From Liolophura sinensis (Eukaryota; Mollusca; Polyplacophora; Chitonida; Chitonidae): 64,000 bases of DNA. Location of the stretch: contig NC_088301.1 of the NCBI RefSeq assembly GCF_032854445.1, positions 60,216,512 to 60,280,511 on the forward strand, in the 5' to 3' direction. Of the stretch, positions 22,556-34,729 are shown piece after piece. The position numbers were made by a program, and so were the translations under genes. Every line of letters starts with the position of its first letter. Positions within the stretch are counted from its first letter, which is position 1. The notes under the pieces are model-generated. The model saw only the letters and a list, made by a program, of their open reading frames with translations, did not search any database and was not told where the DNA came from.

Positions 22556-24075
22556 TGTGACAGCCATACATCTCAACGTGCTGGAAACGACCAATAGACA
22601 AAACGCAGTTGCTGTAATCAACCCATACACAAAATGTGTGACAGCCAAATGTCTAAGGGTGGTGGGAGTGACCCACACACAGACTGTGCGACAGCCAAAT
22701 GGAATTGACCCAAACACATACAGCTGATGAAATCACCCGACATAAACTGCGAGACAGTCAAATGTCTCGGATCGATTGACGTATAGACAAAATATGTTAC
22801 AGCCATTTTTCAATCATATGAAGACGAGGAGAAATTTAGTGTGATTATTTATACTGTGTCTTCTTGTTGCCCTGCGAATTCATGGCGCCAAAGTGCTGCC
22901 ATTACTGTAGTATCATACGGTAGGCACCAGACATGGCACACCACAATCACGATAAATTGACTCCATGCCAACCAGTCCTGTTCCCGCTAGGTGGTGAAAT
23001 TGATCCATGCACAAACTATGTGACAGCCAAATATCTCTAGGTCGTGGAATTGATCCACACATAAACTATGTGACAGCCAAATATCTCTAGGTCGTGGAAT
23101 TGATCAGCATATCAAGGTGGTCAACATCACCCACACACAAACTGTGTGGCAGCCAAAAATCTCAAGGTTATGAAATTTACCATACACAAACAGCACGACA
23201 GCCAAATATCGCTAGTGCAGCGGAAGTGATTCAAACACAAACTGAGAGACAGGCAAATCCGTTGATCGGTTGATTTGACTCGTACTCAAACTGTGTGCCA
23301 GTCAACCATCTCAGGGTGCTGGAATTCACTCAAATACAAACTACGTTACAGCCATATATCTCCAGGTCGAGAAATTGATCCACACAAAAACTGAGACAAC
23401 CAAATATCTCTAGGTTGTGAAACTGACCAATGCACAAACTGTGAGACAGCTAAATATATCAGAGTGAAGGAATTGGCCCATACACAAAGTGTGTGACAGC
23501 CAAACATTTCAAGGTGGTGGAATTGATCTAAACAAAAACTGTGTGCTAGCCAACCATCTCAGGGTGCTGGAATTCTCCTAAACACAAACAACGTTACAGC
23601 CAAATATCTCAAGGTGGAGAAAGTGATCCACACTAGAACTGTGAGAGAGTCAAATATCTCCAGGTTTTTTAATTGACCAATGAACAAACTGTGTGACAGT
23701 CAAATATCTCCAGGTCGTGACGCTGACCAACACACAAACTATGTACCAATGAAATACGAAAGTCTGTTTTTTAAATGACCAATGAACAAACTGTGTGACA
23801 GTTAAATATCTCTAGGTCGTGACTCTGACCAACACACAAACTATGTACCCATGAAATACGAAAGTCTGTTTTGACGCATAGACACACAATACACAATCTG
23901 TGTGACACTCAAATATCTGAGAATGGTGGAATTAACTCTTACACAAACTGGTATTACAGCCAAATAACTTAGAGTGCTGGAATTGACCATACTGTGAAAG
24001 TCAAATATCTCAGGTCGGTTGATCTGACCCAAATTCAAATTGCAAGACGGCTAAATATTTCAAGGCTTCTATACG
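22556..24075 (+). repeat. 50-bp satellite array, main block
   Basis: Monomer of 50 bp built from GTGACAGCCAAATATCTC, AGGTCGTGGAATTGATCC and ACACACAAACT. About 25 diverged units are present, with local recent duplications (for example 23030-23100 and the pair around 23690-23880). Between about 22811 and 22990 the array is replaced by unrelated sequence and a SINE fragment. Confidence 0.9.
22880..22990 (-). mobile_element. Fragment of a second SINE family
   Basis: GTGCTGCCATTACTGTAGTA, TCATACGGTAGGCACCAGAC and CCATGCCAACCAGTCCTGTT parallel AAAGTATCATGCCGAAGACA and GGGCCAGCCAGTCCTATTTC of the element at 41560-42060. Only the central body remains. Confidence 0.5.
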
Positions 24076-24462
24076 TAAGTCACTCACAAAAAAATTCGTT
24101 TGACTAGGCCTTAATGAATAAAATACCATGACATTTTCACGTCAGTGAACATTGATCATCTTTAGCTTGTGATTTAGGCTTACCTGTGCACCAAAATGGC
24201 AATCTGACAATTTGTGGCGTTGTCATGTGGCATCTTCCAATGATGCTAAACATGTCTTTACCAATTTGAACTAGGCGTAAGAGGCTCTGCAGACTGCCAC
24301 AAGCCATTGAAACGGCCGTAACGTATAACCCGGAAGACTTTGCCAGGTGTTATTACTAGCAGTGGGAGACGTCATTGTTAAGTATCGAATCCTACACTTT
24401 CCACTCTGCAGCATCTTTCTGATGTTCAGATGTTATGATCTGATCACTTTTCGGTCGAAACA

Positions 24463-24864
24463 TTATTGCATTGTCTTCAATATTGAGTTGCAATTAATGT
24501 AACCATACCTATGTTGCAAAAAAACATTGTTAGAACATCCCTGGAATACTGTTTGCTGTTTGAGGTCAACCTTACCGAGAAAATAAATCATCAGATATTT
24601 CGTGCCACTGGGCCAGTAGATGGCCGACGCCCTCTCCAGCCTCCTATGATCTATCGAGCAAACAACCTGTCGAAGATATGGAGAAGCATAGCGATCGAAC
24701 TGCTTCTGTCTGTGTAAATAAAAGCCACAGACGACCAAGGCCTGATCTCTATGGTATGGGCAAGCCGGGCAATTTTCACCTGACCAAGTCTGATCAGCGC
24801 GTTTCCGTGTGACGGAGCATTCCATCTCGTTGTCTTCCACACCTAGCCAGCGAAGAACCTCCAC
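24463..24864 (-). CDS. Unrecognised 133-codon ORF (weak)
   Basis: Minus-strand frame from ATG to stop with mixed composition, including WSGENCPACPYHRDQALVVC and two Cys-x2-Cys-like spacings. It lies in DNA without other repeats. I know no family for it, and there is no second exon, polyadenylation context or close paralogue in the window. Its length is within what chance gives in 64 kb, so it is a low-confidence entry. Confidence 0.15.
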   Translation of the reverse strand: MEVLRWLGVEDNEMECSVTRKRADQTWSGENCPACPYHRDQALVVCGFYLHRQKQFDRYASPYLRQVVCSIDHRRLERASAIYWPSGTKYLMIYFLGKVDLKQQTVFQGCSNNVFLQHRYGYINCNSILKTMQ

Positions 24865-27339
24865 TAAATCATGCTTATAGTTTATATCTTATGGACAGAG
24901 GGTGGGGAATGCTTCCCAAGCCTTCCTGTCTGAACTAGTGTGTTTCCGAGTCCAAGATGTAACAACAACAGCTCTAAATCGTCTTGATGTAGCACTTATC
25001 TGTATCTTTTGTATCTAGCAAATAGAAGGAAAATAGTTAAAGATTACATCATTTTAGAGAACCACGGCAAAAATACAACATGTACAGAACTCAAAACTGA
25101 ATTTCAAACATTCCTTAAAACTTTGACATTTTGGTCCGCATGAATATGGAGTTTAGTTGGGTGACTATATTTTTAACGCAGCCCATCATATTTCTTAATC
25201 AGTTCATATTACTGTTTTTGAGATATCAGAACTCTAGTTGATTATGTATCCCTGATGTTATATTTCTCTGCACAGAGGTGCGTAACAATGGAGACTCGCG
25301 TGGAGATATGCTAGTTGGCACAGTGGTCTGGAGATATTTCATTGAACCAGGCTCGAAAGATCGACCTAGTTTGGGAGATCGTTATGTGTAAACGTTTCAT
25401 ATGTAGGGTTTCATTCATTGTAGAATTAGTCCCTCGACTACATGTCCACGCACGAATAAACCATATGTGATTGGTGGACAGCCTTTGCATATTGAAATCT
25501 GTGTTTCACTTCCACAAGCCACTTAAGTTATATACACTTAAGTGCCATACCGTAGGTTAATTACCAAATTGATATGTTCCTGCATGTCTCTGCAGCGCAC
25601 TAATCGTTCTTCCGTCTGTATCAACTGGATTATGTTTGGTCAGTATTTTCATATGCTGACTCTTTAAATCCACTTGCTTCAGGGCTAAGCCTTAAGTAAA
25701 GCAGATGGTTTCTGCAATGTTGTGCTGTATTGAATAAGCTCAGTGATAAGGCTATTCAACCAACACAGACCAGACAGTTACCAAGGACAGGTTGTCTATC
25801 CACATCAGTCAACTCTCAGGGAACATTGTTGTAATAAACCGCTGAAATGAACTTTTATGACCCCGGTTCTGGTCAAACAAATTCGATATACTAGAGTTAT
25901 AGACGTTTTATATTAAAATGTTTCCATGATTTCTCGAGCCGTATGTGTATCAGTATACGCAAAAGAAAGTCATATCTGTCTGTTATATTCAGAAAAAAAC
26001 CCATACGAGATCACCATTTATGGTACAAATTACAAAAGTATTACATGGATGTAAGGGAATGATTTCAGTAGTATAGTTGTATGTCCTCATCACTCTGTAG
26101 AGTACCTGAGGTGAATGAACCGAATGAAATCCCTCTATAAATCCAGGGATATATACTAGACGTTTATGTCAGAAATATCTATTCTCAAGAGGAAATTTTA
26201 CATGCCCGACGATATATTTTAGTGGTATTTTGTCAGAACATGAATGTGTGTAGTTGGTCATCGCATGCATTGTCCATACAATATATGTTTACTGCATTCC
26301 TTGTTTATTTGTTTATATCTCTCCTTGTTGTTTGTCGCCTTCAAATTATTTTCCATTCAACCACAACCCTTTGACAAGTTACTCACTAATTTTCCTACGT
26401 GAGACTTGCAGACTTCTAGGCAAACCACATGTATGTGGAAGACAAATCCTCTTCAACGAACGTAAGACTGCCCAAGTGACCCATTGACCGCTTTAAAGCG
26501 TTGTCAGCTTGGCCAGACGAAAGTTGATAGAGGGAATCTACAAATTCACAACCGAAGGCCGGTTTTAGCCAGCCGTATGCATTTTCAATATAAAACCTAA
26601 GGCATGTTTGGATAAGCTATTGCAAACAAATTCTAATGCAATAAGTTTAGTGTAACCACTATAGCAACGTATGTCTTTAACACATATTCTACGTCCGTGT
26701 TTTTTGCTCAGGCCATGTTTTGTAAGTTACAGGAGAGTATAATAAACCTCGCCTAAAGTGTTAGTTTTTTTACGCTGTAACATTTTAATGCTTTTAAAAG
26801 CATCATGAAAATTTTGTGGAGAAATCAGTACTGTGGCATGTATTACAAGCATGTCTTTCAGAAATGTGGATATCTGAATCTACCTTGCACAATCTCGTGT
26901 GTATCCATTCTCTTTCTTGGTAAACATGCCATTTGGCAGTTGTCATAAGTAGTTAATAGTACAGATACATGCAACCTCACTTAATATAAGGATGCAACTA
27001 TGGTTTCTCGCTTTCTTCCGGAACAAAACAGAATGTTTTGTGACCCACTAAATATTTGAAGGTAGAGGAATCGCAGTGAACTGAAACCTAATCATTTCTT
27101 AATCAAGTTTTAATCAGACCCTTTTCAATGGCATTTGCACTGAGTTCTGAAATTGGTGAATCGGTTTTTAATACAGATTTTAGATGGAACACCATATACA
27201 TAGCATACACATGAAAATATTGTGCTAGTATTGTAGTGGCAACACAAAAATTGTGGATCCGTATAACACCACTCATTTTGCTTAAACGGAATGCTTGCAT
27301 GGAACTGCTTTAAGCAATTGACCCCTTTTAGACCCATCG

Positions 27340-27780
27340 ATTTGGGTACGTAATTAGCACAAGGGCCGTGGCGGGCACTTGCTAGTCACGTGATGTGTGG
27401 TTTAGCTCAATATATCCGCTGCCCACTAGTGTCTTCTACTCTCCAATCACCGTTAAAGAGATTATTGCACAAAGGTGTTTCAATTACATAGCCAGTGGAA
27501 GACAGGTCTCCAGGCGTGCAAACAAACCTGTACGATCAGCGGAGTATTGATTAGCCAGATCGAGGTGAAGGAGTCGGCCTCGCGGATATCCCGGTCAGAT
27601 GTGTATACAAGGTGCCTGTTACACGCTAAGTCTCTACGCCACCCATTGGCGTCTTTCCGAACGCAACGGCACGCAGTGAGGTAGGGTCCTCTTAACATGA
27701 CCCAATCTCGTTAGCCTTTGTCCACGCCTTTAACCCGCTCGCATCTCTGCCTGAAGGCATCAGATTTTATGCGAATGCCA
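27340..27780. promoter_or_regulatory. GC-richer block, possible regulatory or exonic DNA
   Basis: Base composition rises above the flanks. The block contains GTCACGTGATG (E-box) near 27386, GCAAACAAACC (forkhead-like) near 27519, TTGATTAGCC (homeodomain-like) near 27547 and several CpGs in CGGCCTCGCGGATATCCCGG. Overlapping frames on both strands (27475-27698) show no known protein. These motifs are short and occur by chance, so the call rests mainly on composition. Confidence 0.2.
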
Positions 27781-29589
27781 AACAGCTCTTAAGCTTGTGT
27801 TATTGTGTTATTAAATAATTTATAGTAAACATTCTGTAACGGCTCCCCCGGGCTTGATGGATTGGCCATCTGTGTACATGTCATGTACACGAGCGGTTTG
27901 CTGTTATTGTTATTAATCCCTTAACCACTCATAAACCAGCTTCCTATGTCTGAAGCATATCTGTTGACCTTTGCAGAGTTGCTTTTTTCTTGTAGGCAGC
28001 ACTTTACCTAAGGTCAGCCTACAAATCTAAAGCCGAACTTTATTGCTAGAAACAGTATTGCTTAACAACCGTATCGATAATAAGGTAATTTCAAAGTCTC
28101 TATGATACTTAATATAACGTAAACAAAGCACTTTTGGCAAATACTGTAGGTTGATCAACAAACAAAACAAAATCAAAGAGCACGCTTTCTCTCTCAATTC
28201 TTTTAGCTTTTATCCTGGTCATATAGCAGTTCAGCAAAGTAATGAAAATATGAAAATCAGTATATTTGTTTCGTTGACAGTAGGAACAGATTGATCAAAT
28301 ACGAACTTTCAACATTTACTAAGATATAAAAAACTGTATCTGTTATTATCAGTGGTATGAAAAATAATAACAGAACACAAGCCTAGTTTTCTAGAGCGGT
28401 TGATGTCCTTTAGCACTCCTGTGAGCAACAGAAGACTTGTGTCTAATTTTCATACTATCCGTGTAGTCATCTCCCACAAAGCCATATGTTCCGTGTATGA
28501 ATTCTGTTCAATAACATGAGATGTTCAATAGTATGACATTTACACTCCTGGAACATGCTACCTTTTAGCAGCTTGTGGCCATTGATCTTTAAATGATATG
28601 AAACTCTATACCTGGCTGAAGAAGAAAATGAACTGGGCAAAGTTTGTGCGACACACTTGCATCTACAACACACATACAACGCTACATGTTCAGCGAGGTG
28701 CATATGATAAGTTAAGTGTACACAGTTGGAACACCCCGACTTAATCTAAGATTACTTCCATCGTTTTGCACCGGTAGCTGTGAAATAAAACTATATGTGG
28801 GCAATGTTATCTTCACATTAGCCTAGTATCCTGGACTACAGTTCGAAAGTATAACGTACATTCTACACTTACAGCTCTGATCCTAAATTCCCTACTGTTA
28901 GTCAGACATAAATAGTCAGTTGGCCTAAGTGTTTATAAAGTTACTTGTGGAATTAGAAAAAAGGAGGGGAAAGGAGAAAAATGATGGTTTTTAATATTTT
29001 TCTCGATTTATTCTTTCAGGAGAAAAAGCTATTTTAAAATCGCTTTGCATGCTTGGTAATCGGGATCACCTCTTGGTATACATCGTCTTTGCATCTAAAT
29101 AAGGATGTGATGTATATCTAATTAATTTATCTGAAAATATGTCGGAAGGTAGGTCAACAACTAGACACTCTAATACACCTAAATGTCATTAAAGATATGT
29201 GAAGCCCTATAAACGCATATGTATATTATAACCTGTACAGAGATAATAAGAGAAATTTTGTGAATTACCACAAATCTTTAGACAATAATTTGCTTCATCC
29301 CATTTTGTAAAAGCGAACAAAACATGTTACATCAAAGTCAATGTCCTATATCATATGATGCACCATGTACTTGTATGGCATCATAAAGCTTTGTCATTAA
29401 ACGTGAACACACATCATTGAAGGAGTCAAAAAGTGAAAACGTAGCCTTGTATTCGTAAGAATAAATATATACAATCTTCCCAAAAGTTAACCGCTTTAGT
29501 ATAACTGAAGAAATTCTTTAATATGGTGTTAACAACAATCAAATTAATACACAAATCAAATCAGAACTATCTGGAGGTCAATCAAAACG

Positions 29590-29722
29590 TCAATAATCCC
29601 CAGTTTCCAAAAACAGTGTTCAACACATCGACCAAAACAGAAAATAGATACATGAAGTCAAAAAAGTATACGGATTCATGCAAAAAGAAGCAGTCGACTG
29701 GGTTTCAGTGATGATGGAAAGG
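29590..29722 (-). repeat. Diverged RT 3' tail (subfamily B)
   Basis: CGTCAATAATCCCCAGTTTC, AAAAAGAAGCAGTCGACTGG and TCAGTGATGATGGAAAGG follow the same order as CAGGTCAATAATCTCAATTC, AAAAAGAAGCAAATCAACAG and TTTTCAACCATGATGGAAAG in copy C (17447-17570). Heavily diverged. Confidence 0.45.
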
Positions 29723-30511
29723 GGCATTAAATGTTTAACCCATATCCGCCCAAGCCATTTTTAGTAAATAAAGCTGAATCTGCCCAGTCCTATAGAAAAA
29801 TAACTATTGTTTTCTGCATAGTGAACAGAAAATGTAGATTCTACACATTTGGTTTGAAAGGAACTATGTCAAGTTATATACTGTTAGAAAGCCTAATAAC
29901 TGTCCTACAACATGGAATGATTTATTACATAACATTTTTGCTGTTGCCATGGTTACCGTACCTGTGAAAACTAAGAATAGTGTGGGGTAAATTTATCACA
30001 ACAGTGGAGTTGTAGGTTTATCTGCACCCATAAAATCAGAAATAAAGCTATAAAATGATTTCTTTCCTGGATATTGTAGAGGTATTGGCGTAGTACACAG
30101 AGACAGACATCACAACTTACTTAGCTACAGTATAAGGTAACAGGTAAGAATTAATTACAGGTGTGTTGTTTTGAAATATAACGTCACTACACAAGTTAGA
30201 ATATCCAGAAGTGTTCCAACTCCATTTCAATGTACAGTAACCATGTAACATGTCCATAAACACAATAAAATAAAATTACAGACTATCAATCACTCTGTCC
30301 AGGTAAATTGATTTATTTTGGGGATATTCTCATCAAATATCATGGCTCAAATCAATTTTGCAAACATTGTATGACATGTAATTGGACACATTTGAAAATA
30401 CCAAGATGTTATTCTATGCAGATGGGGCCACAGATCATATCAAATAAAGTAACTTTTGAACCCAGGATTTCATTCACACTCATGGATTGATGTATTGAGT
30501 GATCAATTATA
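29723..30511. other. No gene or repeat recognised
   Basis: AT-rich spacer. Frames at 29731-29967 and 30308-30490 are unremarkable. Confidence 0.4.
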
Positions 30512-30914
30512 TTATTCTTTGATTAGTTTATCGGCTGTACGGTATGCCAAGAGAACGAACTCTGACTGGAGTGCAGGAATAGACTGGTCATCTGATTCAG
30601 AAGAATTATCATGTAGATCTACATCGCCAATGTCAGTGTCACTGTCATTATCACTACCATCAGCAACAATACCATTGCTAGTAGTTGATCTAGGCCTACT
30701 GGTGTTGACATCTCCGTTGTCACCAAAACTATGCGGCACATAGACGTCTGACACATCAGAATCAACTCAATTTCACTTTCAGAATCATCACTAAAGAGCT
30801 GCGATATATCTCCTCCACTGCTGATAGCTTGGGCAAGTCTCTCGTTTTTCCTTTGAATGCCACGAACATGCCGAGAGGAATGTTATCACCCGAAGAATCC
30901 GTGTCTTCTGCCAT
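30512..30914 (-). pseudogene. Acidic Ser/Asp-rich protein, N-terminal part, frame-broken
   Basis: On the minus strand an ATG at 30914 opens MAEDTDSSGDNIPLGMFVAF and runs to 30762. A different frame then gives a DDSESEIE stretch, and a third frame (30754-30512) gives SDVYVPHSFGDNGDVNTSR and SDNDSDTDIGDVDLHDNSSE. The continuous acidic Ser/Asp bias across frames suggests one coding region broken by two small indels, or sequencing error beside the assembly gap 127 bp upstream. Acidic leaders like this are common in transposase-derived proteins such as the piggyBac type, but nothing diagnostic of a transposase is present. An ordinary nuclear protein exon is equally possible. Confidence 0.3.
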
Positions 30915-31040
30915 TTTTACACACAAAAATCCCCTCCAACAGCGCGAGATGCTCAGTCCGCACAGGGTAAACACGTGTGTAAACAAAACCTGCCGCGCCC
31001 CGCCTGCATTGTCCACTTTTACTGAACAATCGATGTATAT

Positions 31041-31240
31041 NNNNNNNNNNNNNNNNNNNNNNNNNNNNNNNNNNNNNNNNNNNNNNNNNNNNNNNNNNNN
31101 NNNNNNNNNNNNNNNNNNNNNNNNNNNNNNNNNNNNNNNNNNNNNNNNNNNNNNNNNNNNNNNNNNNNNNNNNNNNNNNNNNNNNNNNNNNNNNNNNNNN
31201 NNNNNNNNNNNNNNNNNNNNNNNNNNNNNNNNNNNNNNNN
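31041..31240. other. Assembly gap, 200 N
   Basis: Exactly 200 undetermined bases. The round number suggests a placeholder or estimated gap. It may hide the 5' part of the acidic ORF on the left or the edge of repeat X on the right. Confidence 0.99.
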
Positions 31241-31260
31241 ATTCAATTCATGCGCCTTAA

Positions 31261-31456
31261 TGTAATTAAAGACGTACAGTGTAAGGAGTAAAACCAGAGC
31301 AGCGATGACAGTGTGATAGCTGGCAAATGGTCATACGATATCGGTGAAATACGGCCATATGTCAGTTTATCTCCGTCAGGGTTTTATTCTAACTGTTCAT
31401 GTAAATGCACAAATAGTAGCAAATTACACCCCCCCCCCCCAGAAGAATGGCTTATG
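31261..31456 (+). repeat. Dispersed repeat X, copy 4 (near full length)
   Basis: Runs from GACGTACAGTGTAAGGAGTA through CCAGAGCAGCGATGACAGTG, AGCTGGCAAATGGTCATACG and GTCAGGGTTTTATTCTAACT to TAGTAGCAAATTACAC, a run of ten C, and AATGGCTTATG. It begins 20 bp after the gap. The poly-C run replaces the GCCCCTAG of other copies. Confidence 0.7.
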
Positions 31457-31674
31457 ATTCCCTTACAGCTGTAGCGACACACCATGTCACCAAAACTATA
31501 TGTTTTAAACCTAGCATATTCAACTTACTATACGGACAAACGGTTTTAAAGTCATGTGCAACTATTTCCTCAGGTATGATCATATCGGAAGTGACACTGT
31601 TCTCAGACTTATAACTTGTGTTCATTAATTTACAGCGAATGTTCGGTGTTTGTTGAAAATTCATATTCCACTGC

Positions 31675-31923
31675 ATGGATCTCGTGGGTTTAGTGCTTAC
31701 GGTTCTTACTGTATGTTACGGCAGAACAAGTCCCCCTACTGAACTAATTGTACCCTCTGAATTAAAATTAATTGAGGATTTAAAACATGTCCGACAAACT
31801 GTCTTTATCAAAGTCATCACCTGTGGACCTACTTCATCAGTGATTGGCCGACGAGAGCGACTTCTTCCTATGACGTCAACACTCACAGGTCGTTTTGATA
31901 ACAAACGTAAACGCTTTCTGTGA
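31675..31923 (+). CDS. Unrecognised ORF with signal-peptide-like start (weak)
   Basis: 82 codons. The first residues, MDLVGLVLTVLTVCYG, look like a short hydrophobic signal peptide with a small residue at a plausible cleavage point. The rest (PPTELIVPSELKLIEDLKHV and onward) is hydrophilic and ends Arg/Lys-rich. It could be a first exon of a secreted protein. No partner exon or homologue was recognised and chance is a real alternative. Confidence 0.18.
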   Translation: MDLVGLVLTVLTVCYGRTSPPTELIVPSELKLIEDLKHVRQTVFIKVITCGPTSSVIGRRERLLPMTSTLTGRFDNKRKRFL

Positions 31924-32509
31924 AGATCTTTAAGCCGACACAAGTGCTCAGGTGCGCATCGCCAAGCGTATGGAATCATAAATAGGAAAGCGTGTTTGAG
32001 CCTTTGTTTTCCTAGATTAACCTATTTTCGTTATTCAGCAGACTTATAAGTGGACAGGTGATCACAGGAATCAAAATTTGGACTAAGATTTGACAGCCTA
32101 TCAGCTCGGTTATTCTGGTAGGAACAATTACATTGTCAGATTTAAATTGGCAGAGAAATTCCACTATTATCATTATATCGGTCTTCACCCTTTGGCTAAT
32201 CAATGGTGTTTTGGTACATGCCACATGAAAGCGTCCTATACAATATTTAATCCTTTGCTTAATGGAAGTTTAACTATCACTTTCGTAAAAAAACAACAAC
32301 AACAAAAAAATACCCACATGACTGCTATAGTTTTATGTCATTTCATTCAAAATTTCAACCTCATTTGATATTTGCTCAGTCTTCTGGTCTATATCTTGTT
32401 CTATACATTCTTCCGTCTATGAAACCCTGTGAAACTGTACACAATGTCGATGATTATCTTGTTGGAATTAGAATTGATATGATGATTCGTTTAAACGACT
32501 TAATTCTTA
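31924..32509. other. No gene or repeat recognised
   Basis: AT-rich spacer leading into the 40-bp array. Confidence 0.4.
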
Positions 32510-33785
32510 CCACAGCCCCAGACTTCTTACTATGCATAAATCTGAGGACAGGCAGCTCCAAACTTCTTACTTAGCATTAATCTGAGGACAGACAGCTCCA
32601 AACCTCTTGCCAAGTCACAGAACAGACAGCCCCAAATTTGTTAACTTGCTTAAATCACAGGACACACAGCCCCAAACTTCTTAATCAGCATAAATCTGAG
32701 GACAGGCAGCTCCAAACGTCTTGCTAAGCATAAATCACAGAACAGACAGCCCCAAATTTGATAATTTGCTTAAATCACAGGACACACAGCCCCAAACTTC
32801 TTACTATGCACAAATCTGAGGACAGGCAGCTCCAAACCTCTTTCTAAGCATAAATCACAGAACAGACAGCCCCAAATTTGTTAATTTGCTTAAATCACAG
32901 GACACACAGCCCCAGACTCCTTACTTTGCATAAATCTGAGGACAGGCAGCTCCAAGCTTCCTACTAATCATAAATCACAGAACAGACAGCCCCAAATTTG
33001 TTAATTTGCTTAAATCACAGGACACACAGCCCCAAACTTCTTACTATGCATAAATCTGAGGACAGGCAGCTCCAAACGTCTTGCTACGCATAAATCACAG
33101 AACAGACAGCCCCAAACTTCTTACTTTGCATAAATCTAAGGACAGGCAGCCCAAAACTTCTTACTAAGCATAAATCACAGAACATTTGGCCTCAGATTTG
33201 TTAATTTGCTTAAATCACAGGACACACAGCCCCAAACTTCTTATTTTGCATAAATCTGAGGACAGGCAGCTCCAAACGTCTTACTAAGCATAAATCATAG
33301 AACATTTAGCCTCAGATTTGTTAATTTGCTTAAATCACAGGACACACAGCCCCAAACTTCTTATTTTGCATAAATCTGAGGACAGGAAGCTCCAAACTTC
33401 TTACTAAGCATAAATCACAGGACACACAGCCCCGAACTTCCTACTAGGTATAAGTCACATGATAGACGGCTTCATATTTCTTACTATCCATAAATCACAG
33501 GATACACAGCCCCAAACTTCTAAACATAAACCACGGAAGAGACGGACCAAAATTCTTACAAGGCATGAAGCACGGGAGAGACAGCCCCAAGCATCTTTCT
33601 AGTTTGACAAAAAACATCAAACATTCTACCAGGCATAAATCACAGGACAGACCCAAACTTTTTACTAAGCATAAATCAAAGGCTAGTCAATCTCATACTT
33701 CTCAATAAGCATAAAAATCAAGGACCAAGGAGCCCCATACTTCTTCTTAAGCCTAGAAGTCATGGGCCAGGCAGACCCATACGCC
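32510..33785 (+). repeat. 40-bp satellite with 120-bp higher-order unit
   Basis: Three 40-bp monomer types cycle: CACAGCCCCAAACTTCTTAC.., ACAGGCAGCTCCAAAC.. and ACAGACAGCCCCAAATTTGT... The third type's TTAATTTGCT core falls at 32641, 32761, 32881, 33001, 33201 and 33321, giving spacings of 120, 120, 120, 200 and 120. These are exact multiples of 40 with no length drift. From about 33430 the array decays into diverged 40-bp monomers. Confidence 0.95.
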
Positions 33786-34729
33786 CGGTGGTCCATACGC
33801 TAATGTTGATACACATGACACGATCTATCTTGCTTACCTGGTAAGGCATACGTGATGATGAAAAATATTACTGAAGGATTTATTATTTGCCTAACTCTCA
33901 CTCATTAAAGCTAGTAAAAAGGTGGGCTAGCCCAATGCATGATTCCGAGTTTTGGTTTTCCATTTGTCGACAAAGTTTATTAGTGTCAGTGGAAATGTAA
34001 GATCGTAACCGCAGTCCCGGACAACCGGAGATTAAGTTCTCTCCAAAAGCTGTTTTGTCTACTAATGCTAATAAATTATCCGTTCTGGCCAGTGATTTAT
34101 CCGTTCTTATCATGTATATGTTCTGTTATAACTATACACTATATTTAGCACTTAAATTGACTTCCCTAATTATGCCCTGAAGAAAATCGTGTATTGTACA
34201 TGTAAGTTATGGTTTTGCATTTACTAAATTATTGCAGAAACTGTCAAAACTCGATCTGCGTATTATCATGATTATGTACGAATTAGTAACCCCGCCTGGA
34301 ACTAGACCGTTAATATTTTTTTATTCCGAGAAAACAAACAAGGTTGGTGTCAAACAAGGCCGTATTGGTTATAATTTACATGAGTGTATGTGTAAATGAA
34401 AACCGTACAGGAATGATGGTCGGATTCTACGCCCATCACACACGAATCCCACGCTCATCATACGCGGATGGTATACCCATCTTGGCTGTATGATCGGTGT
34501 ATGATGTGAACATCTTCCTTGGACATTACGCCCTTCCTGTGCAGATGTTTGGACTCACATCCGTGCTAGATATATCGTTCGGTTTCCATTTTCTTAATGT
34601 TGCTCTAAGATAAAAGTGTGAAAATTTAAGTTTTCGGTATAAAAATCTAAGCGCTGTGACGGAATGTTTTTTTCAACAGCCAGAAATGGTTGTGTGCAAT
34701 CGGCCTCTGGCCGGCTCAAATCATAGGCC
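33786..34729. other. No gene recognised
   Basis: Spacer between two arrays of the same monomer family. A short patch at 34425-34520 repeats CGCCCATCACAC/CGCTCATCATAC-like words. Confidence 0.4.

Larger units (their letters stand above)
24076..29589. other. Long stretch without recognised genes or repeats
   Basis: Apart from the weak ORF at 24463-24864 and the GC-richer block at 27340-27780, listed separately, I see no tandem repeat, SINE or RT fragment here. A 78-codon Cys-containing minus frame at 28467-28703 has no recognisable motif. This is the longest repeat-free span and would be the first place to look for introns or regulatory DNA. Confidence 0.4.

Noticed and set aside
32510-33785. 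CRISPR-like regular array
   Set aside because: The units are contiguous 40-bp monomers in a 120-bp cycle with no unique spacers, and the host is eukaryotic.
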